From Artocarpus heterophyllus (taxonomy: Eukaryota; Streptophyta; Magnoliopsida; Rosales; Moraceae), in contig CM046353.1 in assembly GCA_025403435.1 (NCBI GenBank), positions 22,806,214-22,870,213 of the forward strand: a stretch of DNA of 64,000 bases. Reading direction: 5' to 3'. Within the stretch, counting starts at the first letter, position 1, and every line of letters starts with the position of its first letter. Below, one piece after another: positions 34,601-47,124 of this stretch. The position numbers were made by a program, and so were the translations under genes. A model generated the notes under the pieces. It was not told the DNA's origin, searched no databases, and saw nothing but the letters and a program-made list of their open reading frames with translations.

Positions 34601-37250
34601 AAATTAACGCATTTTTATGGATCTTTTCTTGCAGGTAGCCACTTTGTTTGTTCAAAAGAGGTCGTTGGTTTTAATTCTTGTGTTGAAATAATTTAATTTG
34701 TCTAGCATATCGATTGTCTCAACGATATAGTTATTGTTGTAATTAAGTTTTTTCCCCAGAATATAATTGTTTGTAAATAATATGTGGCGCAATAGCATAA
34801 TTGATACAAAAGCAACTAATTAAGAGAAATTTTATGTGGTACGGGGTAATGAAATTGCCACTGAAATATGGATGTCATAAAATAAAATATGTTTTTATCT
34901 TTTTTTATTAACATGCTTTAGCGGCATTTGTCGTGGCTACATTTAAAAAAGGCATCTAAAACTAAAGTTTCCATGACGATTTATAAGTAAATACGATTGT
35001 TGAATTCAAACAAAATGCTTTGTAAAAGCCAAATTCACCTCACTTTGGTCCATGCGACTTGCTATTACAATCTAACTATGATGAGGTTTTTTTGTCAAAA
35101 TGGAATTTTTTTTGAGGTAAAAATTTTAAAAACACTTTCAACATAATTTTTTAAAAAAATTTTATTTTTTATAACAAAAATATTTTTACCTATTTAAAAA
35201 CAATATCAAACGACCCCAATGTGTCCATCAGGGTTTTGAGGTAGCTTATGCCCCTTGAATTTTTGGTAACTTGTATTTTTACCTATAGTTTTGAAAAACT
35301 TTTCATATATGCCCCTCTCATTCACAAAAGTTTTATATGCCCCCATCATCAACAATTTTGTTCCTCTAATTTATTTTTATTTAATTTATTTTTTATATGT
35401 ACCTTATTAATATTTTGTTACTAATTTGCCCCCATTTCTATGTTTTTCAAATGAGGCTCTATTTAAGGTTTTTTTTTTTTTATTTTAGTTCTCTAAGATA
35501 ATAATATTTTCTTAAAAAAAACATGAATTTCATAGACACACTTCCCTATTTGACTTACTAAGATACTTTTCTGGACTGCATTTATACTTAAACCTATTTG
35601 CACAAGTCTCAACATAAGATAATGCTACACATACAGAGTGATGAAATGGGTAGATCTCAGGTGTTTGTAGTGTCATATGCAAAAGAATTTCCAACACTAG
35701 GAATCCATAATGGCGATATCTACATGTTACGCTCATAGTTAATGTTAGAATTTTAGGATTTGCATTCTCTATCACACTGGCAACAAGGTACAAAAATGCG
35801 TAAAATCATTATACTATACTCGGTTTTCCCTACTTGCTTCCTAATATCCATTAATTCATAATAAACAATCAATAACTCCACTGCAACATACTTAGAAACC
35901 AAATACCAAGCAGAACCTAGAACTTGTGAACAAAATTGTGGTAAATTTTAATCGCTCCGAGTGATTGGTTTAAATACCGTATGATTCATTAAAAAAAATC
36001 AAATTTCAATTTTTGGAACTCCCTACCGCACTTAATAAATTTAGAATCTTTAGCAAACATTTTGTGGTCATAAACAATTTTCTTGAATTACCAATGGATA
36101 GATATTTTTTTCACTCTCTACCATGCTACAATTTTTTTTATAAATGTGAACTTGCCTAAACTTCAACATGACCATTGGGATTCGTATTTTTGATAAAGCA
36201 CGATAAGCATTTATTTCCCTTTGATTTTAAATAAATTCTCAGTCTGTGTAAGTAGGCCTACATCATTGTCAGATGTAACCAATTCTTCACAACCATGCTA
36301 CAATCGGTCAGATTTTGCAGTTTTACAGGCTCACTATTACATGTATCAAATTCCAATTCCCCCACTTGCTTCCTAATGTCCATTTAAATCATGATAAAAA
36401 GATCAATAACTCAGCTGCAATAGACTTAAAAACCAAAAACCAAGTAAAGCCTATAACATGTTAATAAAATTCTAACCAATTTTAGGCGATCAACTCACAA
36501 AGTTTTAATACAACTTAATAGTTAAAAAAAAATTAAATGCCAATAAGAAATTCCCTAATCGGTTAATAAATTTAGAATTTGGCCAAACATTTCGTTGTGA
36601 TAGAATGATACTTCTTGAATTATCAAGAACTAGGTGAAAGTTTGTTTTATCTCCATCATGGTAAAATTTTATCTTATAATTGTGAAGTACTTGCCTAAAT
36701 TTCTAGGTCATAGTCGAGGAATTTGCATTTGCAGTAAAGCACGATGAATCATTTATTTCCCTTAGATTTTAAATACATTCTACTTCTTCGGTAGATGAAT
36801 GAAAGCAAACGATCACTGCAGCTTTTATTCAGGGAAATAAAAACCAACAAAGCAAGGCCGAGAAAATAACTTATCTAATTTTTTTTCTACTCCAAGTAGA
36901 AAGATGAATCCTGCAAAAGATTGGGAAGAAAACATAGCACTATGCATTCCAAAATTCTTAGGGACTACAAGTCTGATAGGCATAGAGGACATGAAACACA
37001 AATCTGCTTTTGGACATTGACAATAATCCATAGGAAACTTTTAACTAGAAAATGCGGGAAAACACAATAACTACGCTACATCAATGGACCCTCCGCGTAA
37101 CTTTTTTTTATATCTCTAGAGAAACATCAAAGCTATAGTTCACCCAATCCCTGTTAGGAACTCTAGTGATTGAAACGCGTAAATTGAGGTAGAATTCCAA
37201 AAACTCCTTGTACCTTTGCATGCATTCTTTTTAAGTTTGTCAATTGCAGC
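34601..37250. other. Non-coding stretch with a diverged tandem duplication
   Basis: No gene recognised. A segment starting at 35829 (CTACTTGCTTCCTAATATCC) is repeated in diverged form from 36361 (CCACTTGCTTCCTAATGTCC). Matching landmarks run on to TAAAGCACGAT...TTTATTTCCCTT near 36200 and 36736, so the unit is about 530 bp. Neither copy is open. Confidence 0.5.
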
Positions 37251-37535
37251 CTAAAACTTTTGGTAATTGGCCTGGGCCTCTGCTTGAGCCACAACGATTT
37301 GAGCCAATAGGTTCTCGTTGTCCGCCTTCAATGTGTTCAGTTGTGAGTTGAGCTCTTCAACCTTACTCTGCAGCTCCTCCTTTGTTTCTCCAAGCACACG
37401 ACACTGGATTGACAAGTAGGTGTCCCTTATAATGCATTTGTTCTGAGCATCTAGCATGTCATCGATAAACTTTAATGGATCTTTAGGAAGTCGTTCTAAA
37501 TGGTAGTGAAAAAACTCCTCCCAACCCATGTCCAA
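37251..37535 (-). CDS. Coiled-coil protein fragment, unknown family
   Basis: A 94-codon minus frame. It starts MDMGWEEFFHYHLERLP, then LKFIDDMLDAQNKC, and ends in a heptad-like stretch (KEELQSKVEELNSQLNTLKA, then ENLLAQIVVAQAEA) predicted as a coiled coil. Amino-acid composition looks coding, unlike the surrounding DNA. An in-frame stop lies just upstream, so it may be the last exon of a gene or a truncated relic. On the opposite strand a frame continuing from 37528 (FYDPSDRND, KRRKDYGGLIRACEYVG) also looks somewhat coding, and I cannot tell which is real. I do not recognise a family. Confidence 0.35.
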   Translation of the reverse strand: MDMGWEEFFHYHLERLPKDPLKFIDDMLDAQNKCIIRDTYLSIQCRVLGETKEELQSKVEELNSQLNTLKADNENLLAQIVVAQAEAQANYQKF

Positions 37536-37739
37536 CCTAGGTCATGGAGATGGTGCGCCGCTCTTTTATGATCCAAGTGATCGGAACGACATCATGATTA
37601 AAAGAAGGAAAGATTATGGTGGTTTAATAAGGGCTTGTGAGTATGTTGGAGTTTTTATGACTTTAACACGAGAAATTTATAGAAAGACAACTTACGGTGG
37701 AAGGTTTAAACTCAATACCCAAAAAACAGAAATAATAAG

Positions 37740-39753
37740 TGTTGGAAAAATAGTACACAGTGGAATTTTGAAAATTTTTTTATACCAAAGTATTTTCCAA
37801 AACACAAGCTTGACATGCTATATGCATAATTAACTAGATTTTACTAACCTTGTTTGTCGAAAAGCTCCGTAATCCACGAATAGAAGTAACGTTCCAAAAG
37901 AGTTTCAACAAACTAGTCTTCTTTGCTATTCTCTATCCACAATCAATGTGTGTGTGGGCACACTCGTATAGCTCTTCCACCAGACGACTCTTTTCCAACT
38001 AATTGAGAAAAGCCAAAGCTAAAGTTCGTGATGTGTGAACAATAGCTCATAGGGAGTTTTAGGGTCTCACCAGGAGAGTCTCACTCTTAATCTCTCAATT
38101 GATCTAAATACTTTGAGTCTCACTCCTATTTATAGAGGTTGGGCTCAAGGGTCAATCCTTATTAAATAAGACCTCAAAAATTCGAATCAGGATCAATATC
38201 TGATAAAATACGCATGAAAACACGTGATCTATTTATCGCTCAGTCGGCAAGCCGAACTGGCAGATCGGCCTGCTAAACTTACTCCATCGTCAGGCTGAAC
38301 TTAAAGATCGGCTTACCGAACTTACAATAAATGATCTTTGTAAATCTTTTATTTCCCACCCGAGATTTTTGAGATAGAGCCTCAGTTTTAATTCAAATAA
38401 CCCGATAGAGAAGTTATCTGATTAAAACAGTCATATTTAGATAATCTTTAGGAAAATAAATAATCTTGATAATTTAACAAGTTTATCTTGAATAATTTAT
38501 TCAAAATTAATCCAACCGATAAACAGACATGAATTATTTGCTCCTGATAATTTAACAAGTTTATCTTAAATTAATTTTCACAAAATTAATTCAATCAATA
38601 AACATACATGAATTATTTGATCCAATTGAGTTTTCAGCCAATCTGATAATTTGACACAAGTTACCAATTATTGGAAAAGCACGTTGTATCTTTATAAGAT
38701 TTTTTTTATGTGCTAGCTAAAGGGACCTAATGGACCTATATAGTTCAAGCTCCCTACAATTATGAAACCCAATATCTTAGATATACATTTCATAATTATC
38801 AACTCTAACGCTGCTCTACCAAAAGTTTAGAGCTGCACTCTCGAACTATATAGAATTACAAAGCCCGTATAGCTAAGTCTCCATAACATATCATAATGTA
38901 TCGTATCCCTATAGGATTATCCATAATCGGCTTAAGGATAAATTCTGTCTTAGCTTCTCGATTATTTTTCTCTTACGTTCCATTATCTCACCATTGGAAA
39001 ACTTGCCATCCAAAGACAGTATACTATTCAGTTACACCTATGTATTCAAATGGTTGAGCGTTCCAGTTTTCTAATTACAGGATAACGCATATAAAAGGAT
39101 ATCATCTACTCCTAAAAAGGAACTATGGATTTCATATGTATGAATAACAAGTCTATGCTATCAAGAGTTATATCTCCAACGTACCGACATGCATACCAAC
39201 ATAAAATGTGGATGTCACCCTTTGGTACATCAAAAGACATAAGTCAAGACAACGGCTCACTATTCATCTAAGGATTAAGATACAATACAAATGATTATCT
39301 AAAGCGAATGAATTTGCCGAGACAGAATTATTAATCCAAATCAATTTACTTTATGTCCCAATCCAATGTATCGTCACCCATGACAATGTACCAATGTTTC
39401 TATTCGTTGAGCCCTCATCCGATGGCCAAGATAAACCATCTCCTGTTAGGGATATAGACAACATAACAATCTTTGCATAAATAAAGTGCCCAACTTTATT
39501 CCCTCGATTGCGGATCTTATGATTTAGACCGCCACCTTAAGAATCGTATTTTTCGCATAATCTGTCCATCATATGCCCAATCCTTAAAGGTTTAGACCGA
39601 CAGTTTTAGACTTTTTTTTGTTTATCATACATTCAATAAATATGAACGCAAAGAGGAAAGATTTGGTACATAAATAATAAATAAATTTTTGTTGATAAAA
39701 ATGTTTTCAAAAACATATTATATTTTTACTCCTTAAGACATACATGTTTAACA
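37740..39753 (-). repeat. Solo LTR of the large-LTR copia family (2014 bp)
   Basis: On the plus strand it runs from TGTTGGAAAAATAGTACAC to TACATGTTTAACA, the reverse complement of the LTR layout at 49746 and 56627. It is flanked by a perfect 5-bp target duplication ATAAG (37735-37739 and 39754-39758). No internal sequence is present, so it arose by recombination between two LTRs. It keeps a TATA-like box (minus strand, about 38125), the repeated AATTATTTG..TTTATCTTG sub-units (38450-38640) and a TCGG-type cluster (38236-38325). Confidence 0.9.
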
Positions 39754-39758
39754 ATAAG

Positions 39759-42098
39759 GCCCTGTAAGATTGTTGGATATGGAAGAGGATATGAAGGTCT
39801 TTTAGGGTCGAGGCACAATAAGGTAAATCTTCACTAGCTTTTCTAGGAAATAGTACACGTTTCTTAAAAAAATTATAGATGATATCCATAGGGAGTGCTT
39901 GATCCATATGTGAATACTACATGTACAAGCTAATATATCTGGCAAGAAAGCAGTGTACTGTACTGCCATTTTGACATGGAACATGATTTAGATCCCATGA
40001 TTTGGGTTGTCCCATATATATGGCATGTCTTTCGATGTTTCCATGCTTGCCGCCTGGTCCTCTGGCATTCCACGAACCTGCATAACATCACCAGATTAAG
40101 TAGGCGTCGTATCTAGCTGGGAATTCTTGCATTGAAGGGCCTAGGTATTTAAAACCTAGACTTGCTCGCCAAAGTCCCAAAATTATGGTATAGAGGAGAA
40201 TCAATTCCATTTTTCCCCCCACAAGGTAATGGATGAAGAAGGTGCTAAGGTTGGAACTGAACATAAAATTTAAAAAAAATTTCGATTGCATTTTTCTTTT
40301 CCAGAGATAAGATTAAAAGAAAATTCTTAGGGGTTGTGTGGTGCATAAGTTTGAAGTTTTAATATTTAGAACAATACAATTTAAACCGTAGATTCTATAC
40401 TATATGGTTTAAGCAGTAGTTTTAAGCTAGTGGTTTTAAAATAGTGTTCGTGGTTGAAAATTGCCTTTATGGTTTAGAATGTATGCACCAAACGACACAT
40501 TACATTTTGTTTTGGTAGGCACATGGTGGTAAGTTACACGCCACTATCATTTCTAAATGTCGAACAATTCATCTATACTCCTCACTACTTAAATATGTTC
40601 AAATTCCATTTAAATGAGTTGATGAGTATAACTTATAAAGAAAATTTGTGATCCAGTATATATAGTTATAATACACGAAAGTATGATTCTATGCTAGCCA
40701 TGAGACTTCGACTTTTTTCTATGGCTGTGAAGTTAAATAAAACACCCAACTAGCACCACAAATGACCACCTTTGTGAGGCTCTAATTCGAGTCTCGTAAA
40801 ACATGATTCAATTAGTTAAAATTATAAATAAATGTTAATTATAAATTATTACAATTTGGAAGCTAAAATTTAAGGTATACAAAAACACTATTTCATATGG
40901 AAAATATGGCTTTTTAACGGACGTCGCCGATGACTTGATATTGGCAATACAAGTGCATGAGAAATTATTGGTTGTAAAGATGGTTGTGTCACATGCACTT
41001 ATATGTCACGATGGTTGATTTTAAAAGGAAAAGCAGATTTTATCATAGTGCCGAGGTTTGAGGATCCATTCTTGTTTTGCGCTTTAAGTTTATTCTTAAC
41101 ATATTTCTACACAATCAAAGGGCATGTATTGATATATTTTTGCCTATGTCAAACTAGAAACATTCTATATTTAAATATTTCTCATACGGGGATCTACTTG
41201 AAAGCAATGCACGAAGGCAGGTAAAATACACTGTAAATAAAAGACTTTGGAATAGGTACATATTTAAGTATTTTGAATTAAGGGCTAATTCTAAATGCAT
41301 TTTCATGCCCTAATTGGTTCCTCATATAGAATTATGACAACGTCCTTACTTTCTTAGAAGCAGTCTCAGAAGCCTGGAAACTCTTATGTCAAGGTCCTTA
41401 ACCGGACACTCACATATTTTTCTCTTTCACTACGCATTTTTTTCTAAGTTTTTGCCTTTACTATGTAAGAGAATTGTTTATGTAAAACGTTTTACTGTGA
41501 TTATATCTTTTATGTGAGTTTTGTATTTTTTAAGTATTTTTAGTCTATTAAAAAATTCATTGTTGTGAAAAGTACGGACCCTAGATTCATCTATGTTCAT
41601 TTTTTGTTTATTATTTTACTCTTAATTTTTTAGAGTAGCTTCATGTCTCGCAAAAAATTATAAAATTTTTATAATTTTACTTGTAATATAATGTGTGTTT
41701 CTAGATTTAAAGGTGGGGATATTTGGAAGATGCGACAAATAAAGGCGAAATATGGTCCAATAAACTTAAAAATGGAAATGAAATGAAGTTAAAAGCCAGA
41801 ATGGATCATTATTCGTCAACATTTTAATAAATATATTTTACTCCACCATTAAACTGCACTTTTGTTCTTATTAATACTTGCCACCTACCAGTAAATTTGG
41901 TGATTCATAAAAAGTGAAGAAATGACAAAAACTCTAAATACTGTACATAATGTCAAAATAACTTTATAGATTAAGGAAAGTTTATTTCTAATAGGTCAAA
42001 AAATAACTTTACTTCTAAGGTGGGATTTAGTGGTTTGGGGAGAAAAGGGAAAATCGTCCAACACCCACGTGAACACCCTACTCCGAGCGAACTTAGAT
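39759..42098. other. Non-coding stretch
   Basis: No gene, RNA or clear repeat recognised. All open frames here are under 75 codons with AT-driven composition. Confidence 0.4.
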
Positions 42099-42103
42099 GT
42101 TTA

Positions 42104-42570
42104 TGTTGGAATAAATCCAATATATGGGCTAATATATTAAATAAATGTGAATTAAAGGCTATCAATAAGGTTGTCTAATTAAAAGTGATCAATTTAGGTT
42201 TTAGGTTTTTAATGCATCATTAAGTGTAGGCCTCTTATGTATAGAGACCAAAATATAATTAATAATTTTATGATGGGCTAAATTGGTAATTAAGGATAAT
42301 TGTTAGGGTTTAGCATTTATATAAAGGGGTTGTAGTCCCCATGTCAGTACGTATGCTATTTTTCTGTTCTTTATTTACAGAGAAATTACAGAGGCATATT
42401 GTGAAGGAGAACTTACGTACCAGACTTGAGAGATCCTCAACCTATAAACTCGGGATTCACATCGCATCTATGGATTCAGGTTAGCTTCTGCATCTTATTA
42501 ATATTCTTGATGATTTGACATGAATGATCTTGGGTGATGGTGGTGTTCATCACAATATTTTGTTCTAACA
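42104..42570 (+). repeat. Solo LTR of a small copia-type family (467 bp)
   Basis: Begins TGTTGGAATAAATCC and ends TTTTGTTCTAACA, with a TATA-like TTATATAAAGGGG at about 42318. It is flanked by a perfect 5-bp duplication GTTTA (42099-42103 and 42571-42575). No internal region is attached. The start resembles the LTR start at 27206. Confidence 0.87.
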
Positions 42571-42653
42571 GTTTACTATGTTATTATGACAGAATTAAAA
42601 ACCATTTCTCAAAAGAAGATTGGACTTATTATCGACCACCGAGCCATGATATG

Positions 42654-42768
42654 AAGGAAGTGTGTTTTGAGGAAGTCTTTCATCCTCGATGGCTTTCTGC
42701 TTGACTTATTAAAGGAAGCATGTTTCGAGGAAGTCTTTCATCCTCGATAGCTTTTTGCTTCACTTATT
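42654..42768 (+). repeat. 58-bp tandem repeat, two copies
   Basis: Units starting AAGGAAG at 42654 and 42712 share GAGGAAGTCTTTCATCCTCG. They differ at a handful of positions. GAGGA...TCCTC within each unit can form a small hairpin. Confidence 0.75.
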
Positions 42769-45239
42769 CAATCCCAAGGGGACACCACATGCCCTATTGA
42801 AATTCTAAAAATGTAGCAGGACCACTACTTAATTATACCTTTCATGAATAATGTAATTAAACCTGGGAATAAGACAATAGTTTTCATTCTAAATTGATGA
42901 ACATATAAAAATAATTATTGTCGAAAACTCAATTTGATAACGTGCATATTTCTCTATTTTAAACCATAACTATTCCTGATCAATTGTGTAATAAATGATT
43001 AGATGACCATTGTTCATCTTGTGGAAGGGCTTCATCAATGTCAGGGTCCAAATTAAGGTTCTGATGTGACCACAAGATCTGATGAGGAAATCATTCAATA
43101 AATAGATGACATGGCTGACATGACACGAAATTATCTAATACGTACATCATTATAACGACGCTCAAAACTAACCATGAACATAATGCGTCTATTATCTAAA
43201 TGTTGACTCGCACTTCACACAATGACCATATAAATAGAGGGACTTCCTTCAATCAATTTTAGAGCAGTCCTCTTTCGAGGCTTACTAGAATAAACATGGA
43301 AATAAAATAATTTGTCATTTAAACTAGAAACTTTAACATTTTTCCTTTATTTCAATGCTTTTATATGCCAAAAACCAATTTGCTCAAGTTAGAGGAAATG
43401 TTCAAATCAAACACCATTTCTAACTCACGAACCATGCATCATATTAACAAGGACTTCTTGGATATTTTTCTATCTTATGGAGATTACACAATGTCTTTGA
43501 GAGATTCACCTGACATCATACCAGTACCACTGGAAAACTCTATATATTACCATAGGTACTGACACAAAGATCATTCCATATCTATCATTGGAAATTGGGT
43601 TGCTTGGGTGCAGTGCAAATTTCGATCAAAAGCGATCCCATACGCTCGCTGACAGATTGATAAGTGACATTAGAATGTTGAGCTGGAAGCAAAATGTTTG
43701 CAAATTTTGGCACCACATATCAGATTTATCACAGCCTGATGACTCCTATTTAAGGAATTCCATAAATTAATGAGAGTAACAATTTTCTCAATCCAATATT
43801 CTAACAGTCAGTAAATCATCACTAAACAAAAGCAATGTTGCGACCAATAAACTTGTTTCCACAAAACACCACCATGATAAAAAAAATGAGCATGTTTCCT
43901 CACTTGAGCAGAGTAATACCAGGTCATTGCAATCACTAATCCCCGATACCTCGTCTAGATTTGTGTTGGAAGCACCATTCCCTAAAATCTCACCCAAATC
44001 AAAGGCAAAATCTGCTTTAAACGATCAAGACTTATCGTCATTGTCGTTCTAGTCGTGTTGTCGTCAATATGTGCAAAGGTGCAAGTATCTTGAAAATCTA
44101 AACAAGTCTGAATGTCGCCTGAGAATGTCCATTGTCCGTAGAGCTGCTCACTCTTGTGGCAAGTACTTTGCCATTGAGAGCCTGGTAACAGGCATGTAGT
44201 TTCTCATGAAAAGGATAATGAACCTACTAGAAGAACTAGGAGAAGCCAACAAGGAGAATGAGAAGGAGACGAAGCAGGAGCTAGTTTGTATTGAATGTGT
44301 TTCTCTGGAGTAGTTAAAGCTAATTAAGTGCCTATAATATATGGCCTCTTATTAAAATAATGTGAGCAGTAGTAAAAGGCCATAGCCTTGCACGTAATAT
44401 GCGTATGCTATAGTACCTAATGCCCAGAGTGTTGGCCCAAAACTTTGTTAAGGTATATTTCTCATGTCTTTGCTAGTGAAATATGTAATATATGAAATAG
44501 ATCGATTTGGGATTTCATTTTGGGGCTGCATAACATATTATGTACTTTCTCAATTAGATCTCATGTATACCTAAGACTATGAAAAGTTATTCTGTTCTTA
44601 TCAGATGGAGTTTACAAATTAACCAACCCAAAATTAAAATTGGTTCATTGCTATATGTAAATCAATTAACTTTGCCCTATAGAGTGATAAATTGGCCTGA
44701 TTTTGTTGCTAAAACAGGGCCATGTGGGGCTAATTGTTAACTTTTTCGGGATATTTTTACTTCATCGGTTCCAAGCTGATTTGATAACGGTAAAATTTGG
44801 TAGCTTTGTAAGAAAACAAAGTCCTAAACAACTGTAAGATTTTCATGACATATGAAGATAATATCTTCAATCTTAGTGAATGTGTCTTCAACCTACGTTA
44901 TATGACAATACTCTTTTGCATTGATGTTTAACGGATAAACTACACCACTTAATAAACCATAATTTGTGAGGCCTATAAAAGTTAAATATCAGGCAATAAT
45001 TACTTATGAAAAGAATAATTTAATTCTAAAAAAACTAATTTACAAAGGCAAATACTTGTGCTTCATTAAGGTGTAAAGGGCAAGGACAAAAACTTTTTGA
45101 CCACAAAAAATTGATGCGCAACAAGATTTTACGACACACCTGCATATCTAACTGGAGTATATACCCATAGTACAGCCCCTGTTTATTATCCAAAATGCTC
45201 ACTTTTGTATGAATAGGTTACATGGGGCTTTTTAGAGCG
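42769..45239. other. Mostly non-coding; coding-like remnants of unknown genes
   Basis: A plus frame at about 44072-44315 reads KYLENLNKSECRLRMSIVRR, AAHSCGKYFAIESLV, then a Glu/Lys-rich stretch, with one internal TAG. It looks like a decayed exon but I know no family. Frames at 43365-43562 and 43588-43770 have similar but weaker character. The region 43040-44330 could hold one dead gene. Confidence 0.3.
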
Positions 45240-45269
45240 CCCCCCCCCCCCCCCCCCCCCCCCCCCCCC
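45240..45269. repeat. Poly-C run of 30, followed by 10 T
   Basis: Uninterrupted C from 45240 to 45269 followed by T from 45270 to 45279. Such a long C/G homopolymer is very rare in AT-rich plant DNA. The C strand could form i-motif structures and the G strand quadruplexes. The exact length is likely to be uncertain in the assembly. Confidence 0.9.
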
Positions 45270-45279
45270 TTTTTTTTTT

Positions 45280-46355
45280 GTGTCAAAGGGGCCATTTCTT
45301 TACAGGCTATTTATTTCATATGAATGAAACATTGCTTTGATACCTAACTATCACTCATAAGTTATACCACAAGATATTTGTTAAACCATACGACACGACT
45401 GCATATTTACTTATCACTTTATAACTACATTCTGATTGCATGCAGGCTTCACTATCAGGTGACCTCCTCCCTTGCTACTAAAGTGGAGGTAATTGAAGCA
45501 TTAGTATAATGGAACATACTCCGCCATCTTTTACTTGCATAAAACTATGTACAATTGCAGTGCATTTGTCTTTCCTTTATGTGATGTAGCTCATCCAATA
45601 CTTCGTCATTTACTAGCCCTTTTTTTACTACTTGCAAATTGGATGAAGATCGTAACCACTTGAGGAAACACGCAGGCTACTTTCTCATTGTGTTTCCATC
45701 TTATGTCTTGCTATGGCTACGTTACTTCTTAAATGAGCGATTATTACTGCATAATATGTGAAGTAAACTACTTTGCTTACCTACGTTTTCCCTTTCTCAT
45801 GTCTTTGAGAAATAAACATATGCTATTGACATTCTCCAGTTGCCAAGTACTTTCTATGACAAATTGGATCTATCAAAGAGAAACACTCCTCGCCTTAACT
45901 ACAACATGCAAGTACAAAGACTGCTACAAAGTGAGGCTTGATGTTTTTACCAAACCATCACTTCTTGATCAATTTAATTCTTAAATGGATAGTAATAAGC
46001 CATCCCGTCTGCTATTCTAATAGGAGTTAGGCTTCCAGGTTTAGTTTTGAGGGGAAAAAACATGTTCAGTTCCCTAATACCACTATTGCTTTTAACCTTA
46101 AGATTACTTAGACCTGCATAATACGACCCCATTAGTATGCGAAGTTGTAACTTTACTTGCAGCAATTGCATTCAAACCACATTAATCTGGCATGAAACTA
46201 TTTTGTATTTATTGGATTTATACACTGCTCATGCATTTTTAATTGGCTTCTGGCGCTAACGTTACACAACCAAAATAGATTTTGAGTTACAAGAGTACTA
46301 TTTCCTTATACATTTTTTTTTTTACATATATACAACCATCACAGCCAGTAATGAG
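45280..46355. other. Non-coding stretch
   Basis: No gene recognised. An 83-codon plus frame (45733-45984) has no recognised features. Confidence 0.35.
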
Positions 46356-47001
46356 AAAACTACATGGAATGCCTTTAAATGGACACTCCTTATTAAAAAT
46401 GCCATCTTATTCTTAACTTTTCAAAACTGTCCTTTCTCTATTTATTTTGTTTTTATTTTGATTTATTGTTTGACTTTTTTACCCTAATTTAAAACAAAAA
46501 ACCCTAATACTTTTTTTTTCCATCTTCTCTCTCAGATCTCTTTTGTCTCCACTCTTTCTCCTTCTTGCGCTCTCTCTCTCTCTTGTTTTCTCCGTTTTCC
46601 TCTCTCTCTCTCCTCTTGTTTTCTCTATCTCTCTCTCTTTCACTCCTCAACCATCTAAAATTCAAATTCCTCTAAAATCTACTACAATATCTCACGATTC
46701 CATGAAATTTTGATCTCGATGCTCATAGATTAAGTGATCTATATGATCATTGGTGGTAGACAAGAATTTGTTGCTCTTGTCGACAAGCTTCCAGTAGGTG
46801 ACAAAGATTGTGAACCGCTCTCACCAGTGGACAATTTACTTTTATCGCGTTGACAATATCACGTCGACGAGCTCCTGGTTAGTGACAAAGACAATGAACA
46901 GCTAGTTCCAGTGGACGATCTATCGCGATGGTAAGATCTTACCAAGGAGGTGCTGATGAGCCGAGTCGGCTAGGCGGCCCCTTGTAAGCCAGCTTGTGAC
47001 T

Positions 47002-47075
47002 TTGAGAAAGGCATTCAACTTCTTTGACATGGATCGCAATGAGAGGAACACGGCGGAGGAGTTCCACAGCTTCTT
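47002..47075 (+). pseudogene. Captured EF-hand gene fragment inside the TIR element
   Basis: The plus frame reads LRKAFNFFDMDRNERNTAEE and continues FHSFF. The loop DMDRNERNTAEE keeps the calcium ligands of an EF-hand at positions 1, 3, 5 and 12 (D, D, N, E) but lacks the Gly at 6 and the hydrophobic residue at 8. The preceding LRKAF and following EFHSFF fit the two flanking helices of calmodulin-like proteins. It is too short to act alone. The next 50 bp (GTGGAGGAGCTCTACAACTT) look like a partial duplicate of the same stretch. Confidence 0.5.
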
Positions 47076-47124
47076 CATGGAAGGATCATGGTGGAGGAGC
47101 TCTACAACTTCTCCACAGCTTTTT

